Assembly (NCBI GenBank): GCA_965213575.1
Contig: CBDBZN010000006.1
Location: 62,001 to 126,000 of the forward strand
Source: JAUHXS01 sp965213575
GTDB taxonomy: Bacteria; Bacteroidota; Bacteroidia; Chitinophagales; JAUHXS01
DNA: 64,000 nt
Reading direction: 5' to 3'
Position numbers and translations under genes: made by a program. This document shows, piece after piece, positions 45,925 to 54,255 of this stretch. The notes beneath the pieces were generated by a model that saw nothing but the letters and a program-made list of their open reading frames with translations, made no database searches and had not been told where the DNA came from. Within the stretch, counting starts at the first letter, position 1, and each line of letters starts with the position of its first letter.

Positions 45925-48900
45925 ATGGAGATAACCAGAATGAAACCAAGAAAGGCACTGAACAAAGCCTTTTTGAAAGTAAAACCGAACAGGACAGAAA
46001 TCGAAGGTTTCAAGGTCAATCTCATCCAGTTACTCGACAGGACAAATGACACCGAATCCGAAGAGTTTCATAAAAACCTTGTCATTGACTTTCTCAAAAA
46101 GACATATTACGACCCAAACCATTTCATCAACACTAAAGGAAGAAACGACCTTGTAATCCATAACGGAGACAAAGCAAAAAGCACGGTTGGAGTAATCATT
46201 GAAGCCAAAAAGCCGACCAACAAAAGCGAAATGGTGAAACCATTCGCTGAAGGCGATACACCTCAGCAAATGGTTTCTAAGCTGAACGCAAAGGCATTTC
46301 AGGAATTGGTGCTTTACTACCTACGAGAGAGAATCACGCAAAACAACCTTGAAACCAAACATTTGATTATTACCAACATCAATGAATGGTTCATTTTTGA
46401 CGCTACAACTTTTGACAGACTTTTTGCCCAAAACAACAAACTCGTTAAGCAATTTCAAGACTTTGAAGGTGGACGAATGGCAGACACCAAAACGGATTTT
46501 TTCTACAAGCAAATTGCCGAGCCATTTATAGCAGACATCAAAACCGAAATTGAATTTACCTACTTCAATTTACAGGATTACCAGAAGCCTTTGCGAAATG
46601 ATAACAAAGCAGACGACAATAAACTAATTGCTCTTTTTAAGCTCTTATCACCCGAACATCTTTTAAAACTTCCATTTACCAACGACAGCAACAGTCTTGA
46701 TAAACGCTTTTATAGTGAGCTGCTGCACATTATCGGTTTGACAGAAACCAAAGAAGGTAATAAGAAACTGATTGAACGAAACAAAGCAGGTGAACGACAC
46801 ACGGCAACAATCCTTGAAAATGCTATCATTCAGCTTGACAGTTTGGATAAAATCAGCCGATTGAAACGACCAAGCCAATACGGAAACACACAACAGGAAA
46901 AACTTTTTAATGTAGGTCTTGAACTATCCATCACTTGGATTAACAGAATCCTGTTTTTGAAATTGATGGAAGCCCAACTCATCACCTATCACAAAGGCGA
47001 TAAACCTGCCCGTTCCGCAGGCGGGTCGTATTCGTTTCTCAACCTTGACAAGATTAAAAACTATGACGACCTAAATAGTCTATTTTTTCAGGTATTGGCA
47101 CGGAAATCTGACGAGCGAAATGAAGACGTAATCACAGTTTTTGAGAAGGTTCCCTATCTCAATTCTTCCCTTTTTGAACCTACTGAAATGGAACAGGACA
47201 CAATTTTTATCAGCAACCTGAGAGATGATAAAACCATTCCTATCATTTCGTCAACTGTGCTGAAAAACGAGCAAGGGAAGAAAAGAACAGGAAGTTTAAC
47301 CACGCTTCAATACCTGTTTGAGTTTCTCAATGCTTACGATTTCAGTAGTGAAGGCTCGGAAGAAATTCAGGAAGAAAACAAATCACTTATTAATGCTTCC
47401 GTTCTCGGGTTGATATTCGAGAAAATAAACGGCTACAAAGACGGTTCATTTTTCACTCCGGGCTTCATCACCATGTATATGTGCCGTGAAACCATTCGCA
47501 AAGCTATTGTTCAGAAATTCAATGAAACTAAGAATTGGAAATGCAAAGACCTTGATGAACTTTACAACAAAATTGAAGACGCCAAAGAAGCCAATGAAAT
47601 TGTAAACAGTCTGAAAATTTGTGACCCTGCGGTTGGTTCAGGACACTTTTTAGTTTCCGCCCTCAATGAAATGATTGCCGTTAAAAACGACTTAAAAATT
47701 TTGCAAGACCGAGACGGCAAACGCCTTAAAGAATATCAGGTGGAAGTGGTAAATGACGAATTGATCATCACGGATGAAGAAGGCGAACTTTTTGAATACA
47801 ATCCAAACAGCAAAGAAAGCCAACGCATTCAGGAAACACTTTTTCACGAAAAGCAAACCATCATTGAAAACTGTCTTTTCGGTGTAGACATCAATCCGAA
47901 CTCTGTAAAAATTTGCCGTTTACGTTTGTGGATTGAGCTTTTGAAAAACGCCTATTACAAAACCCCCGATTTAAATCGGGGGCTATGGGCTCTTGAAACG
48001 CTTCCGAACATTGACATCAACATAAAATGCGGTAACTCCTTAGTGAGCCGTTTTGACATTGATGCTGACTTGAAACAAGCCTTGAAAAAAAGTAAGTGGT
48101 CGATTGACAGCTACCGAGTTGCCGTTGACACCTACCGAAATGCGGAAAGCAAGGAACAGAAAAGAGAAATGGAGAAACTGATTGCCGACATCAAATCGGA
48201 TTTCAGGAGTGAGATTTCTTTGAACGACCCAAAAGTTAAAAGGCTTCGCAAACTATCAGGCGAACTTTTTCAGATGACCCAACAACAGCAACTTTTTGAA
48301 ATGTCCAAAAAGGAAAAGACCGCTTGGAACAAAAAAGTGGCTAAACTGACCCAAGACACCAAAAAGTTAGAAACTGAAATTGAAGAAATTAAAGCCAATA
48401 AGATTTTTGAGAACGCTTTTGAGTGGCGTTTCGAGTTTCCTGAAGTGCTAAATGATGAAGGCGATTTTGTGGGCTTTGATGTGGTGATTGGGAATCCGCC
48501 TTACGTTTTTGGTGGTAATGAAGGTATCTCTGAAAATGAAAAAATTTACTTCAAGAATAATTATCAAATTGGAAGTGGTAAGATTAATCTTTTTACCCTC
48601 TTCATTGAAAAAGCATTTAATCTTTTAAAAAGTGCATCACAATTCGGTTTTATTATACCAAATACCTTTTTAAGAGTAACATCATACGATTCAACAAGAA
48701 GATACTTGCTTGATCATGCAAAGATTGACTCAATATATGACTTTGGTGATAGAGTTTTTGATGATGCAGTTACAACCGCAATAGTAATAACTGCCACCAA
48801 AGGCAAATTTGAGGATTTCCAAACACGATTAATAAATGAATCAGATACAGGAGTTTTAAGTAAACAAGATATTATTGAAAATGAATTTGTAATTGCGATT

Positions 48901-49593
48901 AACCTTGACGTGCGCTCTCTGAAACTTGTAAAAAAACTGAAGACAAATATTTCTTTAGGCTCAATTTGCAAGGAAATGATTTTTGGAGTAGTGATTACAA
49001 AAAATAAAGGTGAAGTTGTAAGTGACAAGCCAATAGAAGGTTGGAAACCCTTTTTGGAAGGCAAGGAAATTGGACCGTATTATATCCATGAAATCAAGCA
49101 ATGGTTAAATTACGAACCAAAGTTACTCCACAGGGCAAGAAGTAAAGAGGTTTTTGAAGTCCGCGAAAAAATTGTAATTCAAAGAATTACTGGTGGTAAC
49201 AAGCCGTTAAAAGCCGCATATGATAATCAAGGCCTCTACAATAAAGAATCCATAAACAATATTATTCTCAAATCAGACAGCCCAGTTCAAACCAAGTTTG
49301 TGTTAGCATTACTTAACTCAAGGCTGATTAATTGGTTTTATACAATTCAATTCACAAATGAATCAAATCTAACAGTGAATTTATCCAAAACCTATTTATC
49401 TCAAATACCGCTTGCAATACCGAATGAAAATGAGGAGAATCTAATCATTTCGGTAGCCAATGAAATTCTATCTATAAAAAAACAAAACCCTGCAACTGAT
49501 ACAACTGCCCTTGAAAACCAAATCAATCAATTAGTTTATCAGCTTTACAACTTGACCGAAGAAGAAATTGAAATTGTAGAAGGAAATGGATGA
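45925..49593 (+). CDS. Type IIG restriction enzyme / N6-adenine methyltransferase
   Basis: A 1222-residue single-chain restriction-modification enzyme. The N-terminal part has a PD-(D/E)xK-like nuclease (residues 70-100, GRNDLVIHNGD...GVIIEAKKP). A helical region leads to the adenine methyltransferase, with the SAM-binding motif DPAVGSGHFLVSAL near 567-580 and the catalytic NPPY in DVVIGNPPYVFGG near 860. The rest, from about residue 890, is a target-recognition domain ending with coiled-coil and Leu-rich stretches. Two palindromic elements are inserted in frame (47004 and 47960). Base composition drops at the recognition domain. A Met at residue 6 could be the true start. The recognition site is unknown. 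Confidence 0.9.
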   Translation: MEITRMKPRKALNKAFLKVKPNRTEIEGFKVNLIQLLDRTNDTESEEFHKNLVIDFLKKTYYDPNHFINTKGRNDLVIHNGDKAKSTVGVIIEAKKPTNKSEMVKPFAEGDTPQQMVSKLNAKAFQELVLYYLRERITQNNLETKHLIITNINEWFIFDATTFDRLFAQNNKLVKQFQDFEGGRMADTKTDFFYKQIAEPFIADIKTEIEFTYFNLQDYQKPLRNDNKADDNKLIALFKLLSPEHLLKLPFTNDSNSLDKRFYSELLHIIGLTETKEGNKKLIERNKAGERHTATILENAIIQLDSLDKISRLKRPSQYGNTQQEKLFNVGLELSITWINRILFLKLMEAQLITYHKGDKPARSAGGSYSFLNLDKIKNYDDLNSLFFQVLARKSDERNEDVITVFEKVPYLNSSLFEPTEMEQDTIFISNLRDDKTIPIISSTVLKNEQGKKRTGSLTTLQYLFEFLNAYDFSSEGSEEIQEENKSLINASVLGLIFEKINGYKDGSFFTPGFITMYMCRETIRKAIVQKFNETKNWKCKDLDELYNKIEDAKEANEIVNSLKICDPAVGSGHFLVSALNEMIAVKNDLKILQDRDGKRLKEYQVEVVNDELIITDEEGELFEYNPNSKESQRIQETLFHEKQTIIENCLFGVDINPNSVKICRLRLWIELLKNAYYKTPDLNRGLWALETLPNIDINIKCGNSLVSRFDIDADLKQALKKSKWSIDSYRVAVDTYRNAESKEQKREMEKLIADIKSDFRSEISLNDPKVKRLRKLSGELFQMTQQQQLFEMSKKEKTAWNKKVAKLTQDTKKLETEIEEIKANKIFENAFEWRFEFPEVLNDEGDFVGFDVVIGNPPYVFGGNEGISENEKIYFKNNYQIGSGKINLFTLFIEKAFNLLKSASQFGFIIPNTFLRVTSYDSTRRYLLDHAKIDSIYDFGDRVFDDAVTTAIVITATKGKFEDFQTRLINESDTGVLSKQDIIENEFVIAINLDVRSLKLVKKLKTNISLGSICKEMIFGVVITKNKGEVVSDKPIEGWKPFLEGKEIGPYYIHEIKQWLNYEPKLLHRARSKEVFEVREKIVIQRITGGNKPLKAAYDNQGLYNKESINNIILKSDSPVQTKFVLALLNSRLINWFYTIQFTNESNLTVNLSKTYLSQIPLAIPNENEENLIISVANEILSIKKQNPATDTTALENQINQLVYQLYNLTEEEIEIVEGNG
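47004..47026. repeat. Palindromic element, family D copy 3, inside the RM gene
   Basis: ACCTGCCCG-TTC-CGCAGGCGGGT (imperfect palindrome with wobble pairs) encodes residues PARSAGG, in frame, between YHKGDK and SYSFLNLDK. The reading frame is preserved. Confidence 0.55.
47960..47989. repeat. Palindromic repeat family C, copy 2, inside the RM gene
   Basis: CCCCCGATTTAAATCGGGGG (47963-47982, exact 20-base palindrome) followed by CTATGGG. It encodes TPDLNRGLWA in frame, between NAYYK and LETLPNIDINIKCGN. Confidence 0.65.
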
Positions 49594-49618
49594 ATCCATT
49601 CAACGAATAATAGTACAT

Positions 49619-49647
49619 CATAACCCACGGTTTAACCGTGGGCTATG
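49619..49647. repeat. Palindromic repeat family C, copy 3
   Basis: CATAACCCACGGTT-T-AACCGTGGGCTATG, a palindrome with one mismatch, 25 bases after the RM stop. Together with copy 1 it brackets the RM gene and the lipoprotein gene. Confidence 0.7.
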
Positions 49648-49716
49648 ATACAAAAACGGTAATTTTTAACCGTTTCAACGGTTTGTAAGAACATAGCGAA
49701 TATTGAAATTTGAATT

Positions 49717-50406
49717 ATGCCAGAAGCCATAAATGAAATGGAGAAATTAATTGTTTTGATGAAATTTGGTGAAAAAGAACATATTGAAAACCTTTTTAAT
49801 AAAGGCGAAATATTTTTTAACACCCCATTATCATATAGCGAATCTAGTGAGAGGGAAAGAGGTGATATTTATGAAGGAGCAGAATGGGTTGAAAACGTTC
49901 AGCTTTCAGAAATTAGTTTTAATCATCCTAAAATAGGGGTTGGTAAATTAACTCCTGCAAAGAACTCACTTTCTAGATTAATTCAGTATAACACCTTTTT
50001 CTTATCCACAAGTTTCTATGCAATAACATCTAAAACTTTTGAAAACACAGACCAGCATCAAATCAATAAACGAATAGTTGATTTTAAAGGAGCTGATGCT
50101 GCAATAATGATAAAAGACCCTATTCGATTTCTTAATTCCATTACTTCCAAACTAAAGGAAAATAGATTTCAATATGAAGCAAGAATTGTAAAGTATAGAG
50201 ATTTCAAGATAGGGGGTAGAGTTGATTTAACTCCTTTTGAAAAAGATATTGATTTCGTTCATCAATTGGAATTTAGAATTATCATAGAGAATAAGGAGAA
50301 CAAGCCAAATAATAAAGTTTTTATTGACTCAATTGCTGAGTATAGCCTTATTTTAGATGCAAAATCCATGGTAGAATTAACTTGGAAGGTAAAGAGAAGA
50401 CAGTGA
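49717..50406 (+). CDS. Unknown protein next to the RM gene
   Basis: A 229-residue protein with no membrane or signal segment. The start MEKLIVLMKFGEKEHIENLF and KGEIFFNTPLSYSE resemble DUF2971-like proteins, in which a short helix is followed by a strand reading GEIYF. ERERGDIYEGAEWVEN is acidic and Arg-rich; LEFRIIIENKENKPNN precedes the end. Proteins of this kind are often found near restriction systems, and it starts 124 bases behind the enzyme with a family C repeat in between. The function is unknown; a defence role is inference only. Confidence 0.6.
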   Translation: MPEAINEMEKLIVLMKFGEKEHIENLFNKGEIFFNTPLSYSESSERERGDIYEGAEWVENVQLSEISFNHPKIGVGKLTPAKNSLSRLIQYNTFFLSTSFYAITSKTFENTDQHQINKRIVDFKGADAAIMIKDPIRFLNSITSKLKENRFQYEARIVKYRDFKIGGRVDLTPFEKDIDFVHQLEFRIIIENKENKPNNKVFIDSIAEYSLILDAKSMVELTWKVKRRQ

Positions 50407-50469
50407 GCTAAAGTTAAAATAAGGAGAATGGATATATATTAAGATTGAATAACTATAAAACTAAAAACA

Positions 50470-50610
50470 ATGACAAAAAAGACAGTCCCGGTAAAACCTC
50501 ACAAAAGGTCAACACCATCACCGACACCAAGAAAAAACCCTGATGCTCCAAAGCCAGGACCGAAAACAGTTCCGGTTGACCCACATAAAAGGTCACGGCC
50601 GAAAAAGTAA
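50470..50610 (+). CDS. Basic microprotein with an internal duplication
   Basis: A 46-residue frame. It begins MTKKTVPVKPHKRSTP and repeats the motif near its end as TVPVDPHKRSRPKK. About half of the residues are Lys, Arg or Pro, so the chain is very basic and likely disordered. It lies 63 bases after the unknown protein gene on the same strand. The repeated motif and the well-kept reading frame argue for a real gene. Possible roles are nucleic-acid binding or an interaction tag; none is shown. Confidence 0.5.
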   Translation: MTKKTVPVKPHKRSTPSPTPRKNPDAPKPGPKTVPVDPHKRSRPKK

Positions 50611-50745
50611 ATATTTTAAAATGCAAGTTGGTATTAGGGGAATACGTCAATTGGATTGAATCCTACTTGGTACAGAGATTCCATTTCACGTAAGCCATTT
50701 TTGAAAAAACCTTGAGCTTTATCTTATACCGATTACACATTCAAT

Positions 50746-50779
50746 ATAGTCCATTATCAGTTTCCCCTTAAAGGACTAT
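50746..50779. other. Possible hairpin between convergent genes
   Basis: ATAGTCC and GGACTAT are complementary with a 20-base loop and a T-run on the plus strand (TTTTC). It lies between the convergent microprotein and beta-helix genes and could terminate either, but the loop is large. Confidence 0.25.
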
Positions 50780-50841
50780 TTTCATGTAGTATCGGCATTT
50801 ACCAATGTAAATATTTATAAAATATTGGATTATTTTATAAA

Positions 50842-53331
50842 TCACATTGTTATTAAAACCGTTATACTTCCTGATAATAAAATCTCCTCCCCATCATTAT
50901 AACTGCCAATAAGCTTGTAAACAACTGAACTAGCCGGCAGTAATGCTCCGTTATACGACCCATCCCACCTTTCCGATAAATCGGAAGTTGTCCAGAGCAG
51001 TTTACCATGCCTATCATAAATACTTAACGTAGCTGCTGATATACCCGAATATTGTATGCCTAAGGTGTTATTAATTGAAGCATTCAAAGCTATAGCATTG
51101 GGAATAAAAATGAATTGATCTTCAACACAACTAACCGTATCAATTTGAATACTATCAGAAGTACTGCAACCTGCTTCGCTGTTTGATACTGTTAGAGTAT
51201 ATAACCCTGCATCAGCTACTTCAATTTTAGCAGTTGTCGCTCCTGTAGACCATTCATATTCACCTAGCCCATCTTCTATACCTATCTGAATGGTAGATTC
51301 AGCACAGATTGTAGTATCAGGAGATAGGCTGATTAAAGGAGGTGAAAAGACATTGATGGTGATGGGTGCTAAAGCACATACATTTTGTGATGATCTTGCT
51401 TTAATAGTATAAGTAATCGTAGTAGCAGGTGTAACCGTTATGCTTTCAGTCGTATCAAAGATCTCATCTTCTCCTACAATAATCCATCCATAACTACCCT
51501 CCGGTGCTTGTGTAATAGTTGTTATATCCACAGTATCGCCTTCACAAATTATAGTGTCACTTGCTATAAAAGTGACTTCAAAAAATGAATCTACAGGAGT
51601 AAATTCAGAAGTATTACTTACAGTAGAAGTGGCAGTAGCGGTTATATTACAAATTTGATCTATGCTTTCGATATAGGCCCAATTACTATCTATATCTGTA
51701 ATGGCAGTTCCTATATATGTTTTTCCCTGTGCAGTATTGTTTCCTGTATGGTTATAAAATAGCTCTATGGTGTCGCCGGGAATAGCTGTGCCGGCAACTG
51801 TTGATTCTGTGACATTATTAATGATCGGTACAGGATGCCCTTCGTTGGCATTAATTCCCCCATAGCCTAAGTCAATACCATAACCGTTATTATAGATACT
51901 ATTTCTTCTGATAGAAATATGCTCTGGAGGAACTCCTGCCAAAGATATTGCACTGCTAACATTATACGCAATAGTATTTCCTGATCCATTTGCCGTGCCG
52001 ATTATGCCTCCATTTACATAACCACCTATAAAAATTCCATAGAAACCGTTTCCAAAATCGGCACTTTGGGCTTGATTAGTGCCTATAAAATTATTCAAAA
52101 TTGTAAACCGTGAATTAGTAGAACCAGGATGTTGAATATTTAATCCATCTCCCCGGCTAGCTCCAATAACATTTTTTTCGACCCATATCTCTTCACTGTT
52201 CAAAATGTATACTCCTAGACCATCATTTCCTAAAGCTGTGTTTTGGTCTTCTGAAAGTCCTATGATATTATCAATAAGATTAATTGTATCTGATTCTTCT
52301 ACTCGCACCCCATCATTATCATTCGCAGAAATAATATTTCCTGCACCTGCTTCACCAATCCTAATATTTCTACTTCCTCTTATCAGAATTCCTCCTTGAT
52401 TACCCATCGGTGTAGAGCCATCTATGCCAACGCCAATTTTATTTTTGATGACAAGTAAGTTTTCACAATTAAATGCTAATATGCCTGGTTCAAAGTTCAT
52501 TTCATTTCCCCCAATGACATTATTTTCTACAAAAAGGTTAGTACAAAATCCAAATATTATCCCTCCATTTCCGTTCGCAAGGGAGGAAATACCATTTGCT
52601 GCAGTACCAATCAAATTGCCTAATATTTTTATGCTATCACTTGCAAAGGCTTCGATGGCAACATATCTGTTAGAAGCAATTAAATTTTCTACAATGTCAA
52701 CATTGCCTCCATTAGGGCCTTGAATAGAAATGCCAATAAATTCGTTTCCATCTGCTATATTACCTGTTGAGTCGGTACCGATCCTATTACCTTCAATTTT
52801 TGTTTTATGAGTTTTCTCTCCATATAAAGTAATACCACTTCTATCACAACCTGAAATAACATTTCTTTTATCTCCACTAGTACCAATGATTGTATTATAT
52901 ATATCCGGATCACCAAAGTTTACTTCTATATGAATACCGTCATTAGGAAAATCATTGATTTGAAGTCCATACACTTCACAATCGCTTGCCTGTATTTTAA
53001 TACCATCCCCAAAGGGTTGGTTTTGCCCGTTTAATATAATTTTAGGAGTATTGCCAGTAAAGCCGTTGGCAGGCTGAGAACTACCATCTATGACAGTATT
53101 TTTTCCATTTGGAAAGTAGATTACAGGAAGTTCTGCTAATAAGTCTATTTTATGAGGTGCTACACCGGGAATATCAAAAATAATATCATCAGCTCCCGGA
53201 TTATTGACAGCATTAATCATTGCTTGCCTCAAAGATCCGGCTCCTGCGTCATTGGTATTAAGTACTGTAAAAGTATTGCTGTATCCTGCTAAATAGTGTA
53301 TCGCAAATATACTATAGAAAAATAATTTCAT
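50842..53331 (-). CDS. Secreted right-handed beta-helix protein, type B sorting domain
   Basis: An 829-residue exported protein. The signal peptide (MKLFFYSIFAIHYLAGYS) is followed by FTVLNTNDAGAGSLRQAM, the start of a right-handed parallel beta-helix. The helix runs to about residue 520 with many Asn/Gly turns (for example GNRIGTDSTGNIADGNEFIG). Two Ig-like domains with Cys pairs (IICEGDTVDITT and ICAESTIQIGI) follow. The end (about 745-829) is a type IX secretion type B sorting domain, LSIYDRHGKLLWTTSDLSER. It should be secreted to the cell surface. The function of the helix (polysaccharide binding or cleavage) is unknown. Confidence 0.85.
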   Translation of the reverse strand: MKLFFYSIFAIHYLAGYSNTFTVLNTNDAGAGSLRQAMINAVNNPGADDIIFDIPGVAPHKIDLLAELPVIYFPNGKNTVIDGSSQPANGFTGNTPKIILNGQNQPFGDGIKIQASDCEVYGLQINDFPNDGIHIEVNFGDPDIYNTIIGTSGDKRNVISGCDRSGITLYGEKTHKTKIEGNRIGTDSTGNIADGNEFIGISIQGPNGGNVDIVENLIASNRYVAIEAFASDSIKILGNLIGTAANGISSLANGNGGIIFGFCTNLFVENNVIGGNEMNFEPGILAFNCENLLVIKNKIGVGIDGSTPMGNQGGILIRGSRNIRIGEAGAGNIISANDNDGVRVEESDTINLIDNIIGLSEDQNTALGNDGLGVYILNSEEIWVEKNVIGASRGDGLNIQHPGSTNSRFTILNNFIGTNQAQSADFGNGFYGIFIGGYVNGGIIGTANGSGNTIAYNVSSAISLAGVPPEHISIRRNSIYNNGYGIDLGYGGINANEGHPVPIINNVTESTVAGTAIPGDTIELFYNHTGNNTAQGKTYIGTAITDIDSNWAYIESIDQICNITATATSTVSNTSEFTPVDSFFEVTFIASDTIICEGDTVDITTITQAPEGSYGWIIVGEDEIFDTTESITVTPATTITYTIKARSSQNVCALAPITINVFSPPLISLSPDTTICAESTIQIGIEDGLGEYEWSTGATTAKIEVADAGLYTLTVSNSEAGCSTSDSIQIDTVSCVEDQFIFIPNAIALNASINNTLGIQYSGISAATLSIYDRHGKLLWTTSDLSERWDGSYNGALLPASSVVYKLIGSYNDGEEILLSGSITVLITM

Positions 53332-53499
53332 AGAAAAGTTATTAGTATATGCACAATACTATATACAAGATATATAATAGGTGAGAAGGAAATTGAGCTT
53401 ATAAAAGCATGTTAGCATCCTATAAGGCAATATTAACAGGTATCTTCTATCTATTATTTCCTGCTATTAGATAAAAGAAAAGAAAAAACTTTATATAAT

Positions 53500-53649
53500 T
53501 TACTTAGCTTTCCCCATTATCTTATACATGCCGGTACCACATACAGAGCATTTACCTTTCATGGCTTTTCGGCCATTTTTCATGGTTACCTCTTCTGCAT
53601 TTTTCATTTCTCTCTTTTCTTTACATTTTACGCAATATCCTTCAGTCAT
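53500..53649 (-). CDS. DUF5679 small zinc-ribbon protein
   Basis: A 49-residue protein, MTEGYCVKCKEKREMKNAEE and onward, with two CxxC pairs (CVKC and CSVC) in the spacing of a zinc ribbon. The ending GTGMYKIMGKAK is typical of DUF5679, in which TMKNGRKAMKGKC is also conserved. The gene is outside the usual length limit. It lies between two secreted-protein genes and a phosphatase gene and may be transcribed alone. A nucleic-acid-related role is likely but not known. Confidence 0.75.
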   Translation of the reverse strand: MTEGYCVKCKEKREMKNAEEVTMKNGRKAMKGKCSVCGTGMYKIMGKAK

Positions 53650-53799
53650 AATATTAATTTTTATAATCTAATTTACGTAAAAATAAGTTAAAGTTACAAA
53701 CTATCATAGGATTAATTTGTGTTAAACCCACCATACTTTTCATGTTTCTATTTCTCAGTTGGCCAAAATTAAAACTTTGGTAAAGCTATTAGTAATGCC

Positions 53800-54252
53800 C
53801 TATTTATACTTCTCAATAATTGCCTCACATGCTTGGTCAAGCATTTCATAAACCTTCTGAAAGCCATTGTCATCCCAATACGGATCAGGCACGGAAAGGG
53901 GATCATGAGGATTGAGCATGCTCATTATAAGGTTGACTTTTTCTTTTTCCTCCTCCGTAGATGCAAGAGCGGTTACATTTTTGAAATTCTCTTGATCCAT
54001 GACAAATATCAGATCAAAATTTTTAAAATCTTTCTTAGAAATTTGCCTGCCTTTTTGCATAGTAATATCCAGATCGTGGTCTTGAGCTACTTTTACCGAT
54101 CGCTGATCAGGAGTTTCGTCAATATGCCAGGATCCCGTTCCTGCAGAATCTACTTTCCAATTTAACCCATGCTGTTGTATTTTACTTTTCAAAATACCTT
54201 CTGCCAATGGAGACCGACAAATATTTCCTAAGCAAACCATTAATATTTTCAT
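53800..54252 (-). CDS. Low-molecular-weight protein-tyrosine phosphatase
   Basis: A 150-residue phosphatase. The active-site loop is MVCLGNICRSPLAEG (C at residue 7, CX5R then S) and the general acid Asp is in VPDPYWDDNG near residue 122. Such enzymes remove phosphate from tyrosine in capsule or other regulatory proteins, or from arginine. The gene starts 3 bases after the E1 dehydrogenase stop and is probably cotranscribed, though no functional tie is known. Confidence 0.92.
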   Translation of the reverse strand: MKILMVCLGNICRSPLAEGILKSKIQQHGLNWKVDSAGTGSWHIDETPDQRSVKVAQDHDLDITMQKGRQISKKDFKNFDLIFVMDQENFKNVTALASTEEEKEKVNLIMSMLNPHDPLSVPDPYWDDNGFQKVYEMLDQACEAIIEKYK

Positions 54253-54255
54253 CTA

